Assembly: GCF_963678635.1 (NCBI RefSeq)
Contig: NC_087065.1
Span: 68,388,956 to 68,452,955 of the forward strand
Direction of reading: 5' to 3'
Source of the DNA: Symsagittifera roscoffensis
Taxonomy: Eukaryota > Xenacoelomorpha > Acoela > Convolutidae
DNA length: 64,000 nt
Position 1 is the stretch's first letter, and every line of letters begins with the position of its first letter. Positions 1-10,557 of the stretch are shown piece by piece. A program made the position numbers and the translations under genes. The notes under the pieces are model-generated. The model searched no databases. It saw only the letters and a list, made by a program, of their open reading frames with translations, and was not told the origin of the DNA.

Positions 1-133
1 CCATGAGAAAGTTCTAGACGCAAAAAATTGGCCTTGAGTCGCAAAAAAGAGCTTTGCTCATTAAAATAACACAGTCTGGAATATGGGGAGATAATACAAA
101 TGGACTATCTTCGACATGACTGATAAGAAAACT

Positions 134-640
134 GCTCGTATCAGGGCAACTCCCTGAATGTTCGGACTGCGTTTTGATTTCTTGAGGGTAATTAAAAATG
201 AAATAAATCATGAAGTTTTCAAAAAAAAAACAAAAAAAGGTCAAACACGCTATGTTAAGTAAAAAGTGGTATATTTGGCATATAGCAAAGAAATAAATAT
301 ACCAAAAAGAATGCCTCAATCCAATTTGAAACGATTTCTAATAAGTATAAAATCTCCACTTACGCGTTAAGAGCACGAAATTTATCGCGCGTTAATTTTC
401 CCAAAACGGCAAAATTGGCATTCTCTTTAGCCCCCAAACCTTTACAAAAAACAATCACACTGTTTAAATTTGAGCCAAGGACAACAACATTTTTCAAATA
501 ATAAAAAATCCGTCTAAAATTGCTAGATAAAAGTAAACTTGTTGATGAAAAAACACCCCCAGCAAACATATATTTTCCAACAAAGGATAAATATAATTCT
601 AACTTACTCAAGCTTACAATGCAGCAAATAAATTCCAAAA
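134..640 (+). repeat. dispersed host repeat, copy 1
   Basis: AT-rich repeat with no coding potential that I can support. Its first part (134-405, from GCTCGTATCAGGG to GCGCGTTAATTTTCCCAA) matches 9220-9527. Its second part (about 466-580, with a GGACAACAACA motif and a GAAAAAACACCCCC motif) matches 29260-29385. These two matches lie on either side of element A, so this copy shows how the target looked before insertion. Further fragments are at 8420-8612 and 29565-29735. The family is not recognised. Confidence 0.6.
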
Positions 641-1619
641 AAAGACTTGATTTTTAAGACAACTATTTAATGTGACCAAAAGTTCACAAAATATTGTTTT
701 TTTTTTTAAATTTGATAGTTTATCTGCTAAAACGGGGATGTGGATCAAAGAAATTACATGAGGGCGCGGTTTTCATTGAACGTTTTGTTGAAAATTCTAT
801 ATTGCCCAGTCCGATTCGTTGAGATCTCCAGAAACTTCAAAAAGACCCTATAAAGTTAAAATTTCGGCACCGCATTAAGCAAAAAGAAAATTTTGAGCAC
901 TTTTTGGAAGCTGTAGCTTAAACCGTGGGCGGTTTCCTTAAATTTAGTCTACGATGCCTCAAAATTTTATTCGACGAGGCCTGAGGAAAAATTTTAGGTC
1001 GGGTCAATCAAACATGGGAGAGCTTAAACAGTACGGAAGTGAAGGGGTCGAAGTTCTGAGGGAAAGGGGGGCTGCTGTTTGTAACTGTGTGGACTACGTT
1101 TTACAAAAATTATTGGTTGCCATATAATCCACGTTTCATATCCAATTTTTCTCGACACAAAAAAAAATCTGTTGAGACCGTTTTGCGACAGAATTAATGA
1201 TATTTTGTAAATTTTTCGCATTTCGTTTCCGGCAGGCTGATTTTTTTTCGCGGGTTAAATTATATGAGTTTCAATAACACAAAATATCGTTTAGATTGAA
1301 CAACTGCATTTAAGAATGTCTGTTTTTTCTTGCTTCAGAATTTACAAAGCGTGTTGCATTAACTGTTTATGACTACAATGCTGATTTAATTCCTCCGGAC
1401 AAAACGAACAAAATTATAAACTTCAAACGAGTTTTCATCAAATAAAAGTCACTTCAAACAAAAAACTATGATGAGCTTTTTGATTAGAATTTTTGCAAAA
1501 TCAATATAATGAAAAAATACTTTGCAAAGTTTGGGGCTAAAAATTTAACATAAGAAAAATAAAACATAGTGTAAATGACACTTTTTGGCTACGAAAGGAA
1601 AATAAACTTTGTTATACAA
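641..1619. other. AT-rich interval without a recognisable gene
   Basis: Short open frames occur on both strands, but none has coding-like composition, a recognisable motif or splice sites that would link it to neighbours. I see no RNA gene. Confidence 0.5.
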
Positions 1620-1930
1620 AAATTAGAAGAATATACCCTTCTTACGTTTTGTCGATCTAAAAAAGAAGTTCACTTTGAAACAATTGTGTCTGCAATTGAC
1701 TTCGTAATTTCAGCATAACTTTTGATTAACTGAAAACTAGCTAGAAATGATCAGATTTTGGTTAAAATTTAGGGTCCGAACTTTGCAAACTAATTTTGCA
1801 CCATATTAATTCTGCTAAATTTCCAATCAAAATTTGTTTTCATCATTTTTTTCTAAAATAAAACCAAATTGAGAAAAACGCGTTTAAATTTTTATTCGAA
1901 TTTATCAGATAATTTAAATTAACACTGTAA
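1620..1930 (+). repeat. arm of an inverted repeat pair with 6350-6690
   Basis: Several blocks here reappear in inverted order at 6350-6690. Examples are the phrase GCACCATATTAATTCTGC near 1798 and its complement near 6477, the GAGAAAAACGCGTTT block near 1873 and its complement near 6405, and a GAATATACCC block near 1628 with its complement near 6650. The arms are diverged and lie about 4.4 kb apart around the receptor exon. They may be two copies of one dispersed element in opposite orientation rather than the ends of one element. Confidence 0.5.
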
Positions 1931-2199
1931 AAAATTTTAACGTTGAATACTGTTTATCGGACTTTTATTTGTCATGTGTATATTTCTTTCCGAGCTTTCA
2001 TTTTCGTGGTGATATTTGTGCACTTTCGTGCTTTGCCGTGACTTTATATTTTATGTATCGGGATTGTGGTGGATGTTCAACAAACCACTCGATGTAAAAA
2101 CCGCCATATCTTGAAGCTGAAGTTCAGGTCACATCAGAATAACGTAAGCCGCATCTGAATTATGCAGCAAAGGCATAAAAACAGTGACAGACTGTTGTT

Positions 2200-2421
2200 A
2201 TGTTGAGTAAAAATATTAATTTTTGCCTAGTTGGAATGGTAGTCTTGATTACTGTTTGTTGGCCCGTCGCCTTCGTGGCCTTCCCTGGCACTTTATGGTC
2301 AGAGTTTTGCGACCAATTTGGTTTGACTAGACTTTCAGGACTCAAATCTCGTCACGATCATGCATTTTGGTCCCCGATTGACAACGGCGCGACTTGCAAG
2401 ATTCTGTTCAATCCCCACTGA
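2200..2421 (+). CDS. candidate small secreted protein (73 aa)
   Basis: A 73-codon ATG-to-TGA frame. Residues 8-30 form a hydrophobic stretch with small residues at its end (FVAFPG), which looks like a signal peptide. The predicted mature part is about 43 residues with two cysteines. GC content is clearly higher than in the flanking AT-rich DNA, as expected for coding sequence. It sits upstream of the serotonin receptor exon on the same strand, probably inside an intron of that gene or between genes. I recognise no family. It could instead be one exon of a longer gene, or a chance frame in a GC-richer fragment. Confidence 0.4.
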   Translation: MLSKNINFCLVGMVVLITVCWPVAFVAFPGTLWSEFCDQFGLTRLSGLKSRHDHAFWSPIDNGATCKILFNPH

Positions 2422-3853
2422 ACTAGATTCTGTTTAATCTAAGAGATACTGAACTACGTAAGTGAAGGATACTTAGTGAAGGGTAAAAAGGCACAAGAAA
2501 TTTGATCGCCATTTACTTACCAAATAACGAGAATAAGACATTTCATTCGCTGGCAAAACTGAAACCCAGGAAATGAATTACTCTATCAATTTCCTTATAC
2601 CGAAAAATGTCAAAAGAAATATAAAAAAACGACACAAGCAGAGTCTAACATATCTAGATAGTTAATGAAGTAGTTCAGTAATTGCAGAACAAATTGTCCA
2701 ACTTGCAAATTTTCATCGTTTTCTTATTCAAACAAGGGCATCCGTTTAATGTCCAAATAGCACAACATGATCTAAAAAACATATGAAAATTCCGTTGAAA
2801 AAAAAAATCAGTTTCGATTTTTTTTCAAATTTTGAAATCGACTTGAATGACTCGCATATAGTTTATGCTTTTAAAATAAACTAATGAACCATTCATGCTT
2901 TATAAATTTGTAGGACCTACTATAAGTTTGTAGTTTGTCCTATTAATGAAGGGTAAATTGATCTCTTCTACCCTTTTCCACATTTTGCAAAAGGGGAGGG
3001 GGAGATTCGTTACTTGGTAGAAAATTCGCATATGCTTAACCGTTGAATTAGTTCATAATAGGGGTGACAATTCGTTAGTAGGTACCAAAGGGGGGATATA
3101 GTTTAAAAAATAATGGTAAATTGCATCCGCTTAGCCCTTAATTTGGTTTTTTAACACTGAAACAACTTTTTTGTGAAATCTGAATTACGACTGATAAGGC
3201 TTTAATAGGAACTACAATTGATTTTTATCGAGTTTTCCGTGAAAACCCTTCAATCGGCTGAAAAAATTGTCCGAAAGACGTGAGCATCTGAACAAAAAAT
3301 GTCCGAACTAAAACGAGTATAAATCAGAGCTGAACGTCCAATGCTAAGTTTTTGTAAAAAGGGGTAGATGTAAAATCAACGCAAGGGAGGTGTTCGAATA
3401 TTTTGTTGTTGTTTTTTGGTCGACCAAATAAATTTTTCGAGCTTTAGAAAACAGCTAAAGATATCTTACTGTCAGAAATTTATCTGCGGCAGGCAATTTT
3501 TTTAAAGTCAAAAACATCCTTGCTCGACTTTTCTGAAAGGTTTTCTCACCAAAAATGCAGTTTATTTGACCGTGTCCCCACCCCTGATAGAGTCAAAGTA
3601 TATTGGTGCCCCTAAAACAATATTTAAAAAGGAATTTTGAATGATGATGGTTTTAAGTTCGAATCCCAACCTTCTCTTTTTAAAACCGCTACAATTGGCT
3701 CATTGTTTTTCAACTGACGGAATATTTAATCAACCTTTTATATATCACTTGTTGTTTTCATTATTTCTCAAAAATACTTGAAGAACGAGCAGTAAATTTT
3801 CATATCTGACAACTTTAGAAGCAAACTGGTTGAAGTTGATACTGTTGTTTCAG
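2422..3853. other. probable intron or upstream region of the receptor gene
   Basis: There is no coding segment that resembles receptor TM1 or TM2, so the upstream exons lie outside the window or are too diverged to see. A block near 3060-3100 (GGTGACAATTCGTTAGTAGGTACC) has a related inverted copy near 31550-31600. A tRNA B-box-like phrase (AAGTTCGAATCCC) occurs near 3656, without a clear A box. Confidence 0.4.
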
Positions 3854-5059
3854 AAATACTGGAGCTTCAACTCTCAGATTCTTTGCAATGCCTGGATTTC
3901 GGTCGACCAGATTTCATGCACTGCTTCGATAGTGCACTTGTGCATGATTAGCATTGACAGGTACCTTGCAATTTCCCGCCCATTTTCCTACGAGAGGTTC
4001 CGCACCTACAAGTTCATGGCAGTTCTAATCACCATAGCTTGGACCATAGCTATCATGATTCCTTTGCCACCTTTGATCTTTTTCGGCCACGAGGACGTTC
4101 TGGAAACGAAACAATGCCTGGTCAGCCAGAATAAATTATACACAGTTTATTCAACTTTCACTGCGTTTTACTTGCCTCTCTCAGTAATGTGTTTCGTCTA
4201 CTTGCAGCTGTTTAAAAAGGCAAGTGAAATTAGCCGAAGCACTAAACGCAACTGCAGTCCATATTCCCCTTCGGTTACAAGAAGCACAAAAGTGACCAGG
4301 AACGATCAGTCGCAATATCGACGAGCTGGAACTGAATCTCCGTCTTTCCGATCTGAAACGCCCCAGAAAAAAATTTCAAACACAACTGCGTGTTCAAGTC
4401 AAAATAACCGATTTAGTAGTTCAAGTATCTCCACTTTGACTCAGTCGAGGAACTACATGAAAAGGACACTGGCTGCTCATAAGAACAACTTCAACAATGA
4501 AACGAAAGCTGCAAGGACTCTTGGCTTCATCATGGGAGCTTTCTGTTTCTGCTGGATCCCATTTTTTGTCATAAGTCTTCTTCGTCCTTTCATGGAAGTG
4601 GATTTGCCTCCTTGGGTAGACTCGGTTCTGCTCTGGTTAGGATACAGCAATTCGTGTTTAAACCCTATCATATATGGACTTCTCAACCAGGAGTTTCGAA
4701 CCCCCTACTATCTGATTTTGTGCTGCAGGTTCAAAAACATAAACAGACAATGCAACCTTGCCTTGAATCCGCAAATATCGAGCTTGAACGAGAATGATCT
4801 CAATTTGCCACCCGCAACCAAGCGGGGGTCTATTTTTCCGAGACAGCTGCTGAGAAACTCGGTCAGTATGAATAATCTTTCGGGTGAAAAACCGAACGAA
4901 AAAGAGATTCCCGAAAGCAATGGAGAGAAATTTTGCCACTCGAAGAAAACCAGCTCCAATGTTCTGATGCTGCCCGTAAATTTGAATAACGGGCAGGTTT
5001 CGATAAATGCTCAAAACTCTGCGAATGTCTGCGCCGTCGAAGAAAACACATGCGTATAG
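3854..5059 (+). CDS. 5-HT7-like serotonin receptor, last exon (TM3 to C-terminus)
   Basis: Class A G-protein-coupled receptor for a biogenic amine, expected in the plasma membrane. The exon starts after a strong acceptor (TTGTTTCAG, 3845-3853) in phase 0. In order: the ECL1 Trp and TM3 Cys (KYWSFNSQILCNAW), the amine-binding TM3 Asp (SVDQISC), DRY (SIDRYLAI), TM4, the YTVYSTFTAFYLPLSVM TM5 with 5-HT-type motifs, a long Ser-rich third loop of about 100 residues, TM6 FCFCWIPFF, the RPF extracellular turn, TM7 NPIIY and helix-8 cysteines LCCRF followed by KNINR. The RPF turn, the WLGYSNS phrase and the KNINR after helix 8 fit 5-HT7 better than 5-HT1 or 5-HT2. About 400 residues are seen. TM1-TM2 must lie in upstream exons not found here. 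No breaks are seen, so this is probably an active host gene. Confidence 0.85.
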   Translation, partial: KYWSFNSQILCNAWISVDQISCTASIVHLCMISIDRYLAISRPFSYERFRTYKFMAVLITIAWTIAIMIPLPPLIFFGHEDVLETKQCLVSQNKLYTVYSTFTAFYLPLSVMCFVYLQLFKKASEISRSTKRNCSPYSPSVTRSTKVTRNDQSQYRRAGTESPSFRSETPQKKISNTTACSSQNNRFSSSSISTLTQSRNYMKRTLAAHKNNFNNETKAARTLGFIMGAFCFCWIPFFVISLLRPFMEVDLPPWVDSVLLWLGYSNSCLNPIIYGLLNQEFRTPYYLILCCRFKNINRQCNLALNPQISSLNENDLNLPPATKRGSIFPRQLLRNSVSMNNLSGEKPNEKEIPESNGEKFCHSKKTSSNVLMLPVNLNNGQVSINAQNSANVCAVEENTCV

Positions 5060-6349
5060 AGTAACCTTCAATAACTAATAGTTTGTAGAATCGTCAATCG
5101 AATTATCCCATTGGTTGAAATTGTTGTGTATTTTTTTTTTCAAATTTTGGTGCTATTGCGATAATGAAAATGTACTAATTACTATCATGAATTGAATCAA
5201 AACGTTTCTAGAAAATTGTTTCAATTTTAGCAAAAGACGGACATTAAAAACTAGAATCATCATCGCTTGCGAGCTACAGAAAAAAGTATTTGTCAGCCCC
5301 CGACTACCTTGTAAATTGTCAAAAATTAATTGTTGCTTGTGACGATGTTCAAATCTCGAGATTTATATCGAAAAAAAATAAGTTTGAGATTTGCGTTTTT
5401 TTTAGGAACGAGATTAGCTGAACAATCAAGGAATCAAATTTAAACATGCATTGTGAAAGGTAGATCAACCGTACATTCTCTAAGTGATCTACCTTAGAAA
5501 CCCCCCCCCCTCAGTAAAAAATTTGCATGAGTTTTTTAAAAATGAGTTTTCGAAAAATTTGAATCTTCAATTTCAATTATTTAAATTGGCTTACAATTTA
5601 CCCAATCATTTACCCAATTGAACTTATTTTTTCAAAGTTTTTCTAGAAATGTGGTTCTAAATCTTGATTTTCTAATTGTGATAAAAAATTGTTTGATGTT
5701 ATGAGGAAAAAACGGTTTGATGTTATTCGATGAAAAAACTATTTGAAAATTGTTTCATGTTTTATGAGCGAAAAAAGACTCAGGCTTAAATAATCGTAAA
5801 AACGCGATTTTTTGGTAAAAATTTTCCAAAAAGTGCCTAAAAACGTCTTTTTTGGCCTGTTTTTTTTTCAAAATTTTGCCTGCGGCGCAGAAATTTCGGT
5901 CAAAACAGGGTCTTTGTAGTGATTTGGGAGAGCTCACAAAATCAATTATCAATTTTGGTCGACCTAAAAAAAAGGTGGACAAAAATTTCGAATTTTTTTT
6001 GAAAATCCACCCCCCCCTGGTGAAAATCCTAGATCCGCCCCTGGTCAGAACAAAAACAGGTACTGGAGTAATTAGCTGGCATTTTTAAACTTCCATTTTG
6101 TTAAAATCAGTTAGTAATTCATAAAGTTTAACATTGGCAGTCTAGTTCTCGCCGGAAGAAAAATAGTTGTTTTCCCAAAAGTTTATTTTGCTTCGAACTT
6201 TTGCTTGGGGAAATGTATATCTGTTAGGGCGAATGCTAAACATAAGGCTTGTACGAAATCAAAGCCGTGAACAATTTGGTTCATGAAAATAAGTTCGAGT
6301 TTCGAGATCCATTTTCAAAAATTTTGTTTAATTTTATGTTCAATTGTGA
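5060..6349. other. 3' flank of the receptor gene, no gene recognised
   Basis: AT-rich, with two short C-tracts (near 5503 and 6011). The phrase CCTAGATCCGCCCCTG near 6031 has the look of a transposon end, but no partner was found. Open frames here are short and without motifs. Confidence 0.4.
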
Positions 6350-6690
6350 GAGTATTACAGTGCTTATTTAAATTAATTGGACAAAACGCGTTAAACTTGA
6401 ATTTAAAACGCGTTTTCTCAAATTGGGTGGAGTTTAGGTGAAACCTTATGAAGACAAAACTTGCTTCAAATTTTAGCAGAATTAATATGGTGCAATTTGT
6501 TTGGCGAAATTCGGGCCCAAAATTTTACCCCAAAAATAGGTAATTTTGGCTTTTCTTAGTTAATCAGAAATTACGCCAAAAATACCCAGTCGATCACATA
6601 CAAAATTAGATTCAAGTCAGCCCCTCACGTAGCCCAACAAACTTTAACAAGGGTATATTCTCCAAAAAAATTTGCAAACCGTTTAAAAAT
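6350..6690 (-). repeat. arm of an inverted repeat pair with 1620-1930
   Basis: Carries the blocks of 1620-1930 in inverted order, including AGCAGAATTAATATGGTGCAA and AAACGCGTTTTCTCAAATTGG. It ends just left of the DNA transposon at 6731. Confidence 0.5.
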
Positions 6691-6730
6691 TGTTTCTAAA
6701 TAAATAGTTGGTGTTTTATATAGTAGCAGC

Positions 6731-6838
6731 CGTGTCAGGACATTTGTGTCCCAGACATTTATGTCCCGGCAAAAACAGTCCAAAATGCAAAAAGTGTCCA
6801 AGACATTTGGTTCCCAGACAAAATTGTCCCAAAATTGT
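6731..6838 (+). repeat. left terminal inverted repeat
   Basis: Pairs with 8170-8275 in inverted orientation over about 105 bp at roughly 80% identity by eye. Internally it is built from repeats of a GACATTTRTGTCC unit ending in CAGACAAAATTGTCC, so each end is itself repetitive, as in many MULE ends. Confidence 0.75.
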
Positions 6839-7026
6839 CCAGGCTATTGCCACACTAGTTAATGACCGGATTAATTTGATAAGCTCTCAATAGGAAGGAT
6901 TAAATTGATAAGGCCACGCAACTGAGCACTTAGACCAGAAATTACTTCGCCTAGCAAATTAGAGATGAAATTAACACAGGACTCAAATCATTTACACATA
7001 CCTACACAATTATTGCTTGATTGATA

Positions 7027-7680
7027 ATGTTGCCAAACGTAGACACGAGAGATCATAATTTCATTGTTATTGCTCTCGAGTTCGTGTTGACAATGGAAAT
7101 TCTTATGACAAATAAAAACAACGAAATGCTAGTTTATGATGCATACGCATACTTCAAACATCGAATTCTAACAGACACCTCAATTTCGTGGCGATGTGTT
7201 TTATCGAAATGCAATGGCCGTGTGCGCACTTTCCAAGATAACGTCACTATCATAAATGAACACAGTCATTTTCCCGATCCAGCCGATATTGAAAAACGAA
7301 AATTCAGGACAGCTCTCAAAACAAGAGCAGTTGTGTCAGATGAGCCACCCCGTCAAACAATTCTTTCCGTACAAAGAGACATCAACAGAGAGACTGCAGC
7401 AGTAATCCCGAGCTATTCTGCCAACCAGAGGACAATTAATAGAGTCAAACAGGAAAAACGGCCCAGAATGCAGGAACCCCAATCCCTAACTGATTTTGAA
7501 CTGCCAGAGTTGCTGAAAGTGACACACAGCGGCGAGCGTTTCCTCCTGCAAAGAGTGTCACGTTATAAAAAACCTCTTTATGTCAAACTTGACAAAAATC
7601 TTTCAGAAATGGTTGCGGCCTACGACCCAAGTAAACTTCTGAGTTTCCTAAAAGGGTGCAGCAGCAACATCAAACTATAA
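7027..7680 (+). CDS. FLYWCH zinc-finger protein of a DNA transposon
   Basis: The frame opens at 7021 after an in-frame stop. The first ATG is at 7027, and a second ATG at 7093 would start just before the domain. A FLYWCH-type zinc finger spans about residues 25-85 of the frame: a phenylalanine in YFKHRI, then W-R-C, C-N-G-R and the paired histidines EHSHF. The part after it (ALKTRAV...RQTI and a following basic stretch) resembles the linker that joins FLYWCH to MULE transposases. The last ~60 residues (VTHSGERFLL onward) are unrecognised. At about 217 residues it is far shorter than a full transposase. It lies inside terminal inverted repeats, so a transposon DNA-binding role is more likely than a host one. 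The frame is intact. Confidence 0.7.
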   Translation: MLPNVDTRDHNFIVIALEFVLTMEILMTNKNNEMLVYDAYAYFKHRILTDTSISWRCVLSKCNGRVRTFQDNVTIINEHSHFPDPADIEKRKFRTALKTRAVVSDEPPRQTILSVQRDINRETAAVIPSYSANQRTINRVKQEKRPRMQEPQSLTDFELPELLKVTHSGERFLLQRVSRYKKPLYVKLDKNLSEMVAAYDPSKLLSFLKGCSSNIKL

Positions 7681-7940
7681 TTTAAAGTCAATTTATTTTC
7701 CAAAGTTGATATTGCGAAGCAATAATTTTCAATAAATTTTTCTAAGTTGAACTTTTTCCCAGAAAATTTCAAAATTGAGCTAGACCCGATTTGAAAACGA
7801 CAAAATGATCAATGTAATCAAGCTTTTCCCACCCTCTTCCCTTTTGGCTCAATCAAGTCAACCCATTTCAACTTTGCCCTAGTTTACCCATTTTTGGGTT
7901 TTTTAATTTCAAATATTGACTAAATTACGAAAATTTTTTG

Positions 7941-8012
7941 TCGAGCCCGAGATTTGAACTTCAAACCTTTTGCCCTTGAGACTTATGACTTCATCACTCG
8001 GCCAAATGCGCT
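7941..8012 (-). other. tRNA-like fragment (SINE-type remnant)
   Basis: On the minus strand an A-box-like TTGGCCGAGTGATGAAGTC is followed at tRNA spacing by a B-box-like AGTTCAAATCTC. The ends do not pair as an acceptor stem and no anticodon arm forms, so it is not a working tRNA gene. Confidence 0.3.
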
Positions 8013-8169
8013 TTTAAATTTCAAAATTTTTTTGAAAGTTCTGTCTCATTTTGACTGTTCTATGGTTAATTGGTACGCATAAAATCTACTTAAAGAACGA
8101 TCAAACAACCTCAAAAGAACAAAGCATTAAAGATCACAAGGTCAAATCAAAGAAATTAATTTCGCAAAA

Positions 8170-8275
8170 CAATTTCGGACAATTTTGTCTGGGACATAAA
8201 TGTCTGGTACAATTTTATCATTTCGGACTGTTTTGTCAAGGACACAAATGTCTTGGACACAAATGTCTATGCACC
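8170..8275 (-). repeat. right terminal inverted repeat
   Basis: Inverted partner of 6731-6838. The outer end abuts the 9-bp target duplication copy at 8276-8284. Confidence 0.75.
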
Positions 8276-8419
8276 AGTAGCAGCATGTTGATATAACAGA
8301 AGTCAATTAAGCAATTTGCAGAAATAAAAAAAAACTGCTTGCGGATCAGGGCGAAGCATTGAATGATGAAACAGTTCAGTTTCTGTTAAAAATTTGGAGC
8401 GAATTATTCTTTCGCAGGC

Positions 8420-8612
8420 ATATATCGCGTAATAATTATCCTAAATTAGCCGAACTTTATGAAAAATGGTCACAAATAAAATATCATTGTAAGTTTGAGC
8501 TCCAGAGAACAAAACTTTTCAAATAACATAGAATAAAGAAAAATGTCAAAGATGGCTAGTTAAAAGTCAAAAATTACCTGGAGAAAAAAAACAGACGAGC
8601 ACAAAAACTCAG
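8420..8612 (+). repeat. fragment of the dispersed host repeat
   Basis: Contains ATATCGCGTAATAATTATCC and, further on, ATGGCTAGTTAAAA and CCTGGAGAAAAAAAAC. These match the second part of the repeat at 29260-29385 and 134-640. 8613-9219 holds nothing I recognise. Confidence 0.5.
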
Positions 8613-9219
8613 TCAGATTCCTCAAAAGTCGGAACATTCAATCGAATATCATGAGACGCGCTCAATTCTACTATGTAAAATTCAACTTTTTGGATTATTT
8701 TTCATTTTTTCCAGAGCTTACTAGATAACTGAATCGAATTGAGTTTGATAAAACATTTTTGGGGCAAATTGCATAATGACGCACTGATTGATACAATATC
8801 GGCCTTAAGTTCAAAATGTTGACTTTCATTAAGTTCCCATTCAATTTTGAATGATTTGTCTCGAATTGTATGCAGAAAAAAAATTAAAATGCACGTTAAT
8901 TAGCGTACATTGCATGCAGTCGAATGCTAATGTTATCGTGATTTCAAATCTTTTATAATGGCATAATGGCATGTGGAAAAAAATGGAGAGAAACTATTAT
9001 TCTTTAATTTATGTCTCGTTAGAAAAACCCTGGCAAGAACTGATGCATCTAACATTTTGAAAAACAGAACGGAACAAAAGTAAGCTAGTTTGGAAAAATC
9101 ACATATATTTTCAAGCAATTATCATTTCAATGTAGGCTTGTTAATGCCAAACTCAACATCTCCTTAATCACTGATATGTTTTCAAAAATTTCGGAGCCGA
9201 CAAAAAATGAAACAAGATT

Positions 9220-9527
9220 GCTCGTATCAGGGCGAAGCCCTGAATGTTCCAACTGACTTTTAAGGTTTATGGAGCAGCAGTAATAATATAAAAAAATTAA
9301 ATGAAATAAAACAAAATGAAAATTTTTTTTTTCTAAAATTTGAAATTTTTTATGAAATCATCACCCCACACGCCATATAAAGTACAAAAGGATAGTATTC
9401 GCTCCTTGTAACAAACCAATTATGGCAAATAAGCTTCGTTCAACCAATTTGGAACGATTTATAAGACGGATTAAATCTCCGCTTAAGCGTTAATAGCGCG
9501 AATTATATCGCGCGTTAATTGTCCCAA
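9220..9527 (+). repeat. dispersed host repeat interrupted by element A (left part)
   Basis: Matches 134-405. It stops exactly where the LTR of element A begins (TCCCAA, then TGAGTTATG). The continuation of the unit resumes near 29250 on the far side of element A. Confidence 0.65.
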
Positions 9528-9936
9528 TGAGTTATGTCCTAATGGTTAACTCATAGAGTAATTTCGCATAGGGTACATCGTCTGCTCGTCACGCTATCTT
9601 ATTTTCGGCCGGATAGATTCGTGCAATTTCTTAGTCTAACACCGATCCTAATCTTACTCTTATATCTACTAGTCTCAGGGTGTTTAACTAGTCTCTGCTA
9701 GGCTCAATAGATCTAGAGTATACTGGCTTATTGCGACTGCTGAAGTTCTCTTGGAGAGGTAACTAATTTCTAAGTTAAATTCAAATCTCTCTGGTGCTGA
9801 AATTACAAGTAATTTCAGCACTTACAAATAAGTGGGTTGCTAGTTAGATGGAATATGATTGGTTAAAATTAAATATTTTATAGTGATAAAATATCTAATT
9901 TATCCAATAACAAAATGTATTTTAGATCAAGTTCCA
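9528..9936 (-). repeat. element A 3' LTR (409 bp)
   Basis: On the element strand it starts TGGAAC and ends ATAACTCA (TG...CA). The boundaries follow from elements B and C, whose 5' LTRs begin at the same TGGAA. It contains the 28-nt palindrome at 9794-9821. Confidence 0.8.
9794..9821. promoter_or_regulatory. LTR palindrome (element A, 3' LTR)
   Basis: GTGCTGAAATTAC is followed by two bases and then its exact complement, giving a 13-bp stem. The same palindrome is in every other LTR seen: intact in C (53391-53418) and B 3' (51569-51596), with one changed end base in A 5' (28336-28363), and reduced in B 5'. B differs at two stem positions and both partners change together. It may be a dimeric protein-binding site or an RNA hairpin. 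Confidence 0.6.
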
Positions 9937-10153
9937 CCCATCCGGGGTTTACAGAGTTTTTAGATTTATCTCTCTTTCTGTAATTGAAGGATGGATGATG
10001 AACGTTGGTATTGGGCGAACATCATTTTCTTATCCGGTTCCTCTTGAAGAAGAACGTTCCAGGACGTTGGAATCAGGGATAGGAAATGGTTATTTTGTCA
10101 TTCGACAACGACTCTGATCCCCAATGAAATCATTCCGATTTCAAAATGGTTTG

Positions 10154-10330
10154 CTATGTCAGATTCTTCTGTATTAGTAGAGAACTGTTCTGTGTGCAGC
10201 CTCGTCTGGGAATGGCGTGAAAATCGTGTTTGGAAGGGATGTCTTGTACGATCATTTTCTGCGAAGTCAAGTCGTACTCTAAATCCTTTGAGTCGTGATT
10301 GTGGACGGCATGTTGGTTGTGTTTAGACAT
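10154..10330 (-). CDS. possible small ORF in the 3' region of element A
   Basis: A 58-codon frame starting at an ATG, rich in His, Lys, Asp and Gln. The same frame with an ATG is open in the second copy of this region (about 28696-28872), despite several base differences. In element B the matching region has an early stop, so protein function is doubtful. No family is recognised. Confidence 0.25.
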   Translation of the reverse strand: MSKHNQHAVHNHDSKDLEYDLTSQKMIVQDIPSKHDFHAIPRRGCTQNSSLLIQKNLT

Positions 10331-10557
10331 TCTTTTGTTTGAATGTGATTAAATTCGTCTAGTCTTTGAATGTTCGTCTTTGTTGTTGTGTATGATCTAT
10401 ATACTGCATAGTATAATTTACATTTTATAAATTTTTGTTAATTTGGTTTTTAATTATGATCTTAGTTAGTTGTTTTCACAAAAGCGTTTTATTTTAGTTC
10501 AGCTATTTTGAAACGTTACTCACCCTTGAGTACCTCTTATTAAAAATTGAAGTGTGG

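Larger units (their letters stand above)
6731..8275 (+). mobile_element. MULE-like DNA transposon carrying a FLYWCH gene (1,545 bp)
   Basis: Two terminal inverted repeats of about 105 bp (6731-6838 and 8170-8275) enclose one gene. The element is flanked by a perfect 9-bp direct repeat AGTAGCAGC (6722-6730 and 8276-8284). Nine-bp duplications are typical of Mutator-like elements, which often carry FLYWCH domains. No transposase core with a DDE triad is visible, so this looks like a shortened, non-autonomous member that kept the N-terminal DNA-binding part. The interior also holds a tRNA-like fragment at 7941-8012 on the minus strand. Confidence 0.75.

Noticed and set aside
14-638. Minus-strand frames of 92-101 codons at the window start
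   Set aside because: Phe/Leu/Ile-rich translations of AT-rich repeat DNA with no motif. The same DNA recurs elsewhere as a repeat without the frame.
1024-1221. A 65-codon minus-strand frame
   Set aside because: No motif, no coding-like composition and no splice context.
4658-5071. Minus-strand frames opposite the serotonin receptor
   Set aside because: Shadows of the receptor exon.
9937-9947. Polypurine tract next to the 3' LTR
   Set aside because: The adjoining bases read CCCCGGATGGG on the element strand in A and B, not a purine run. A purine-rich stretch further inside is too far from the LTR to be called.
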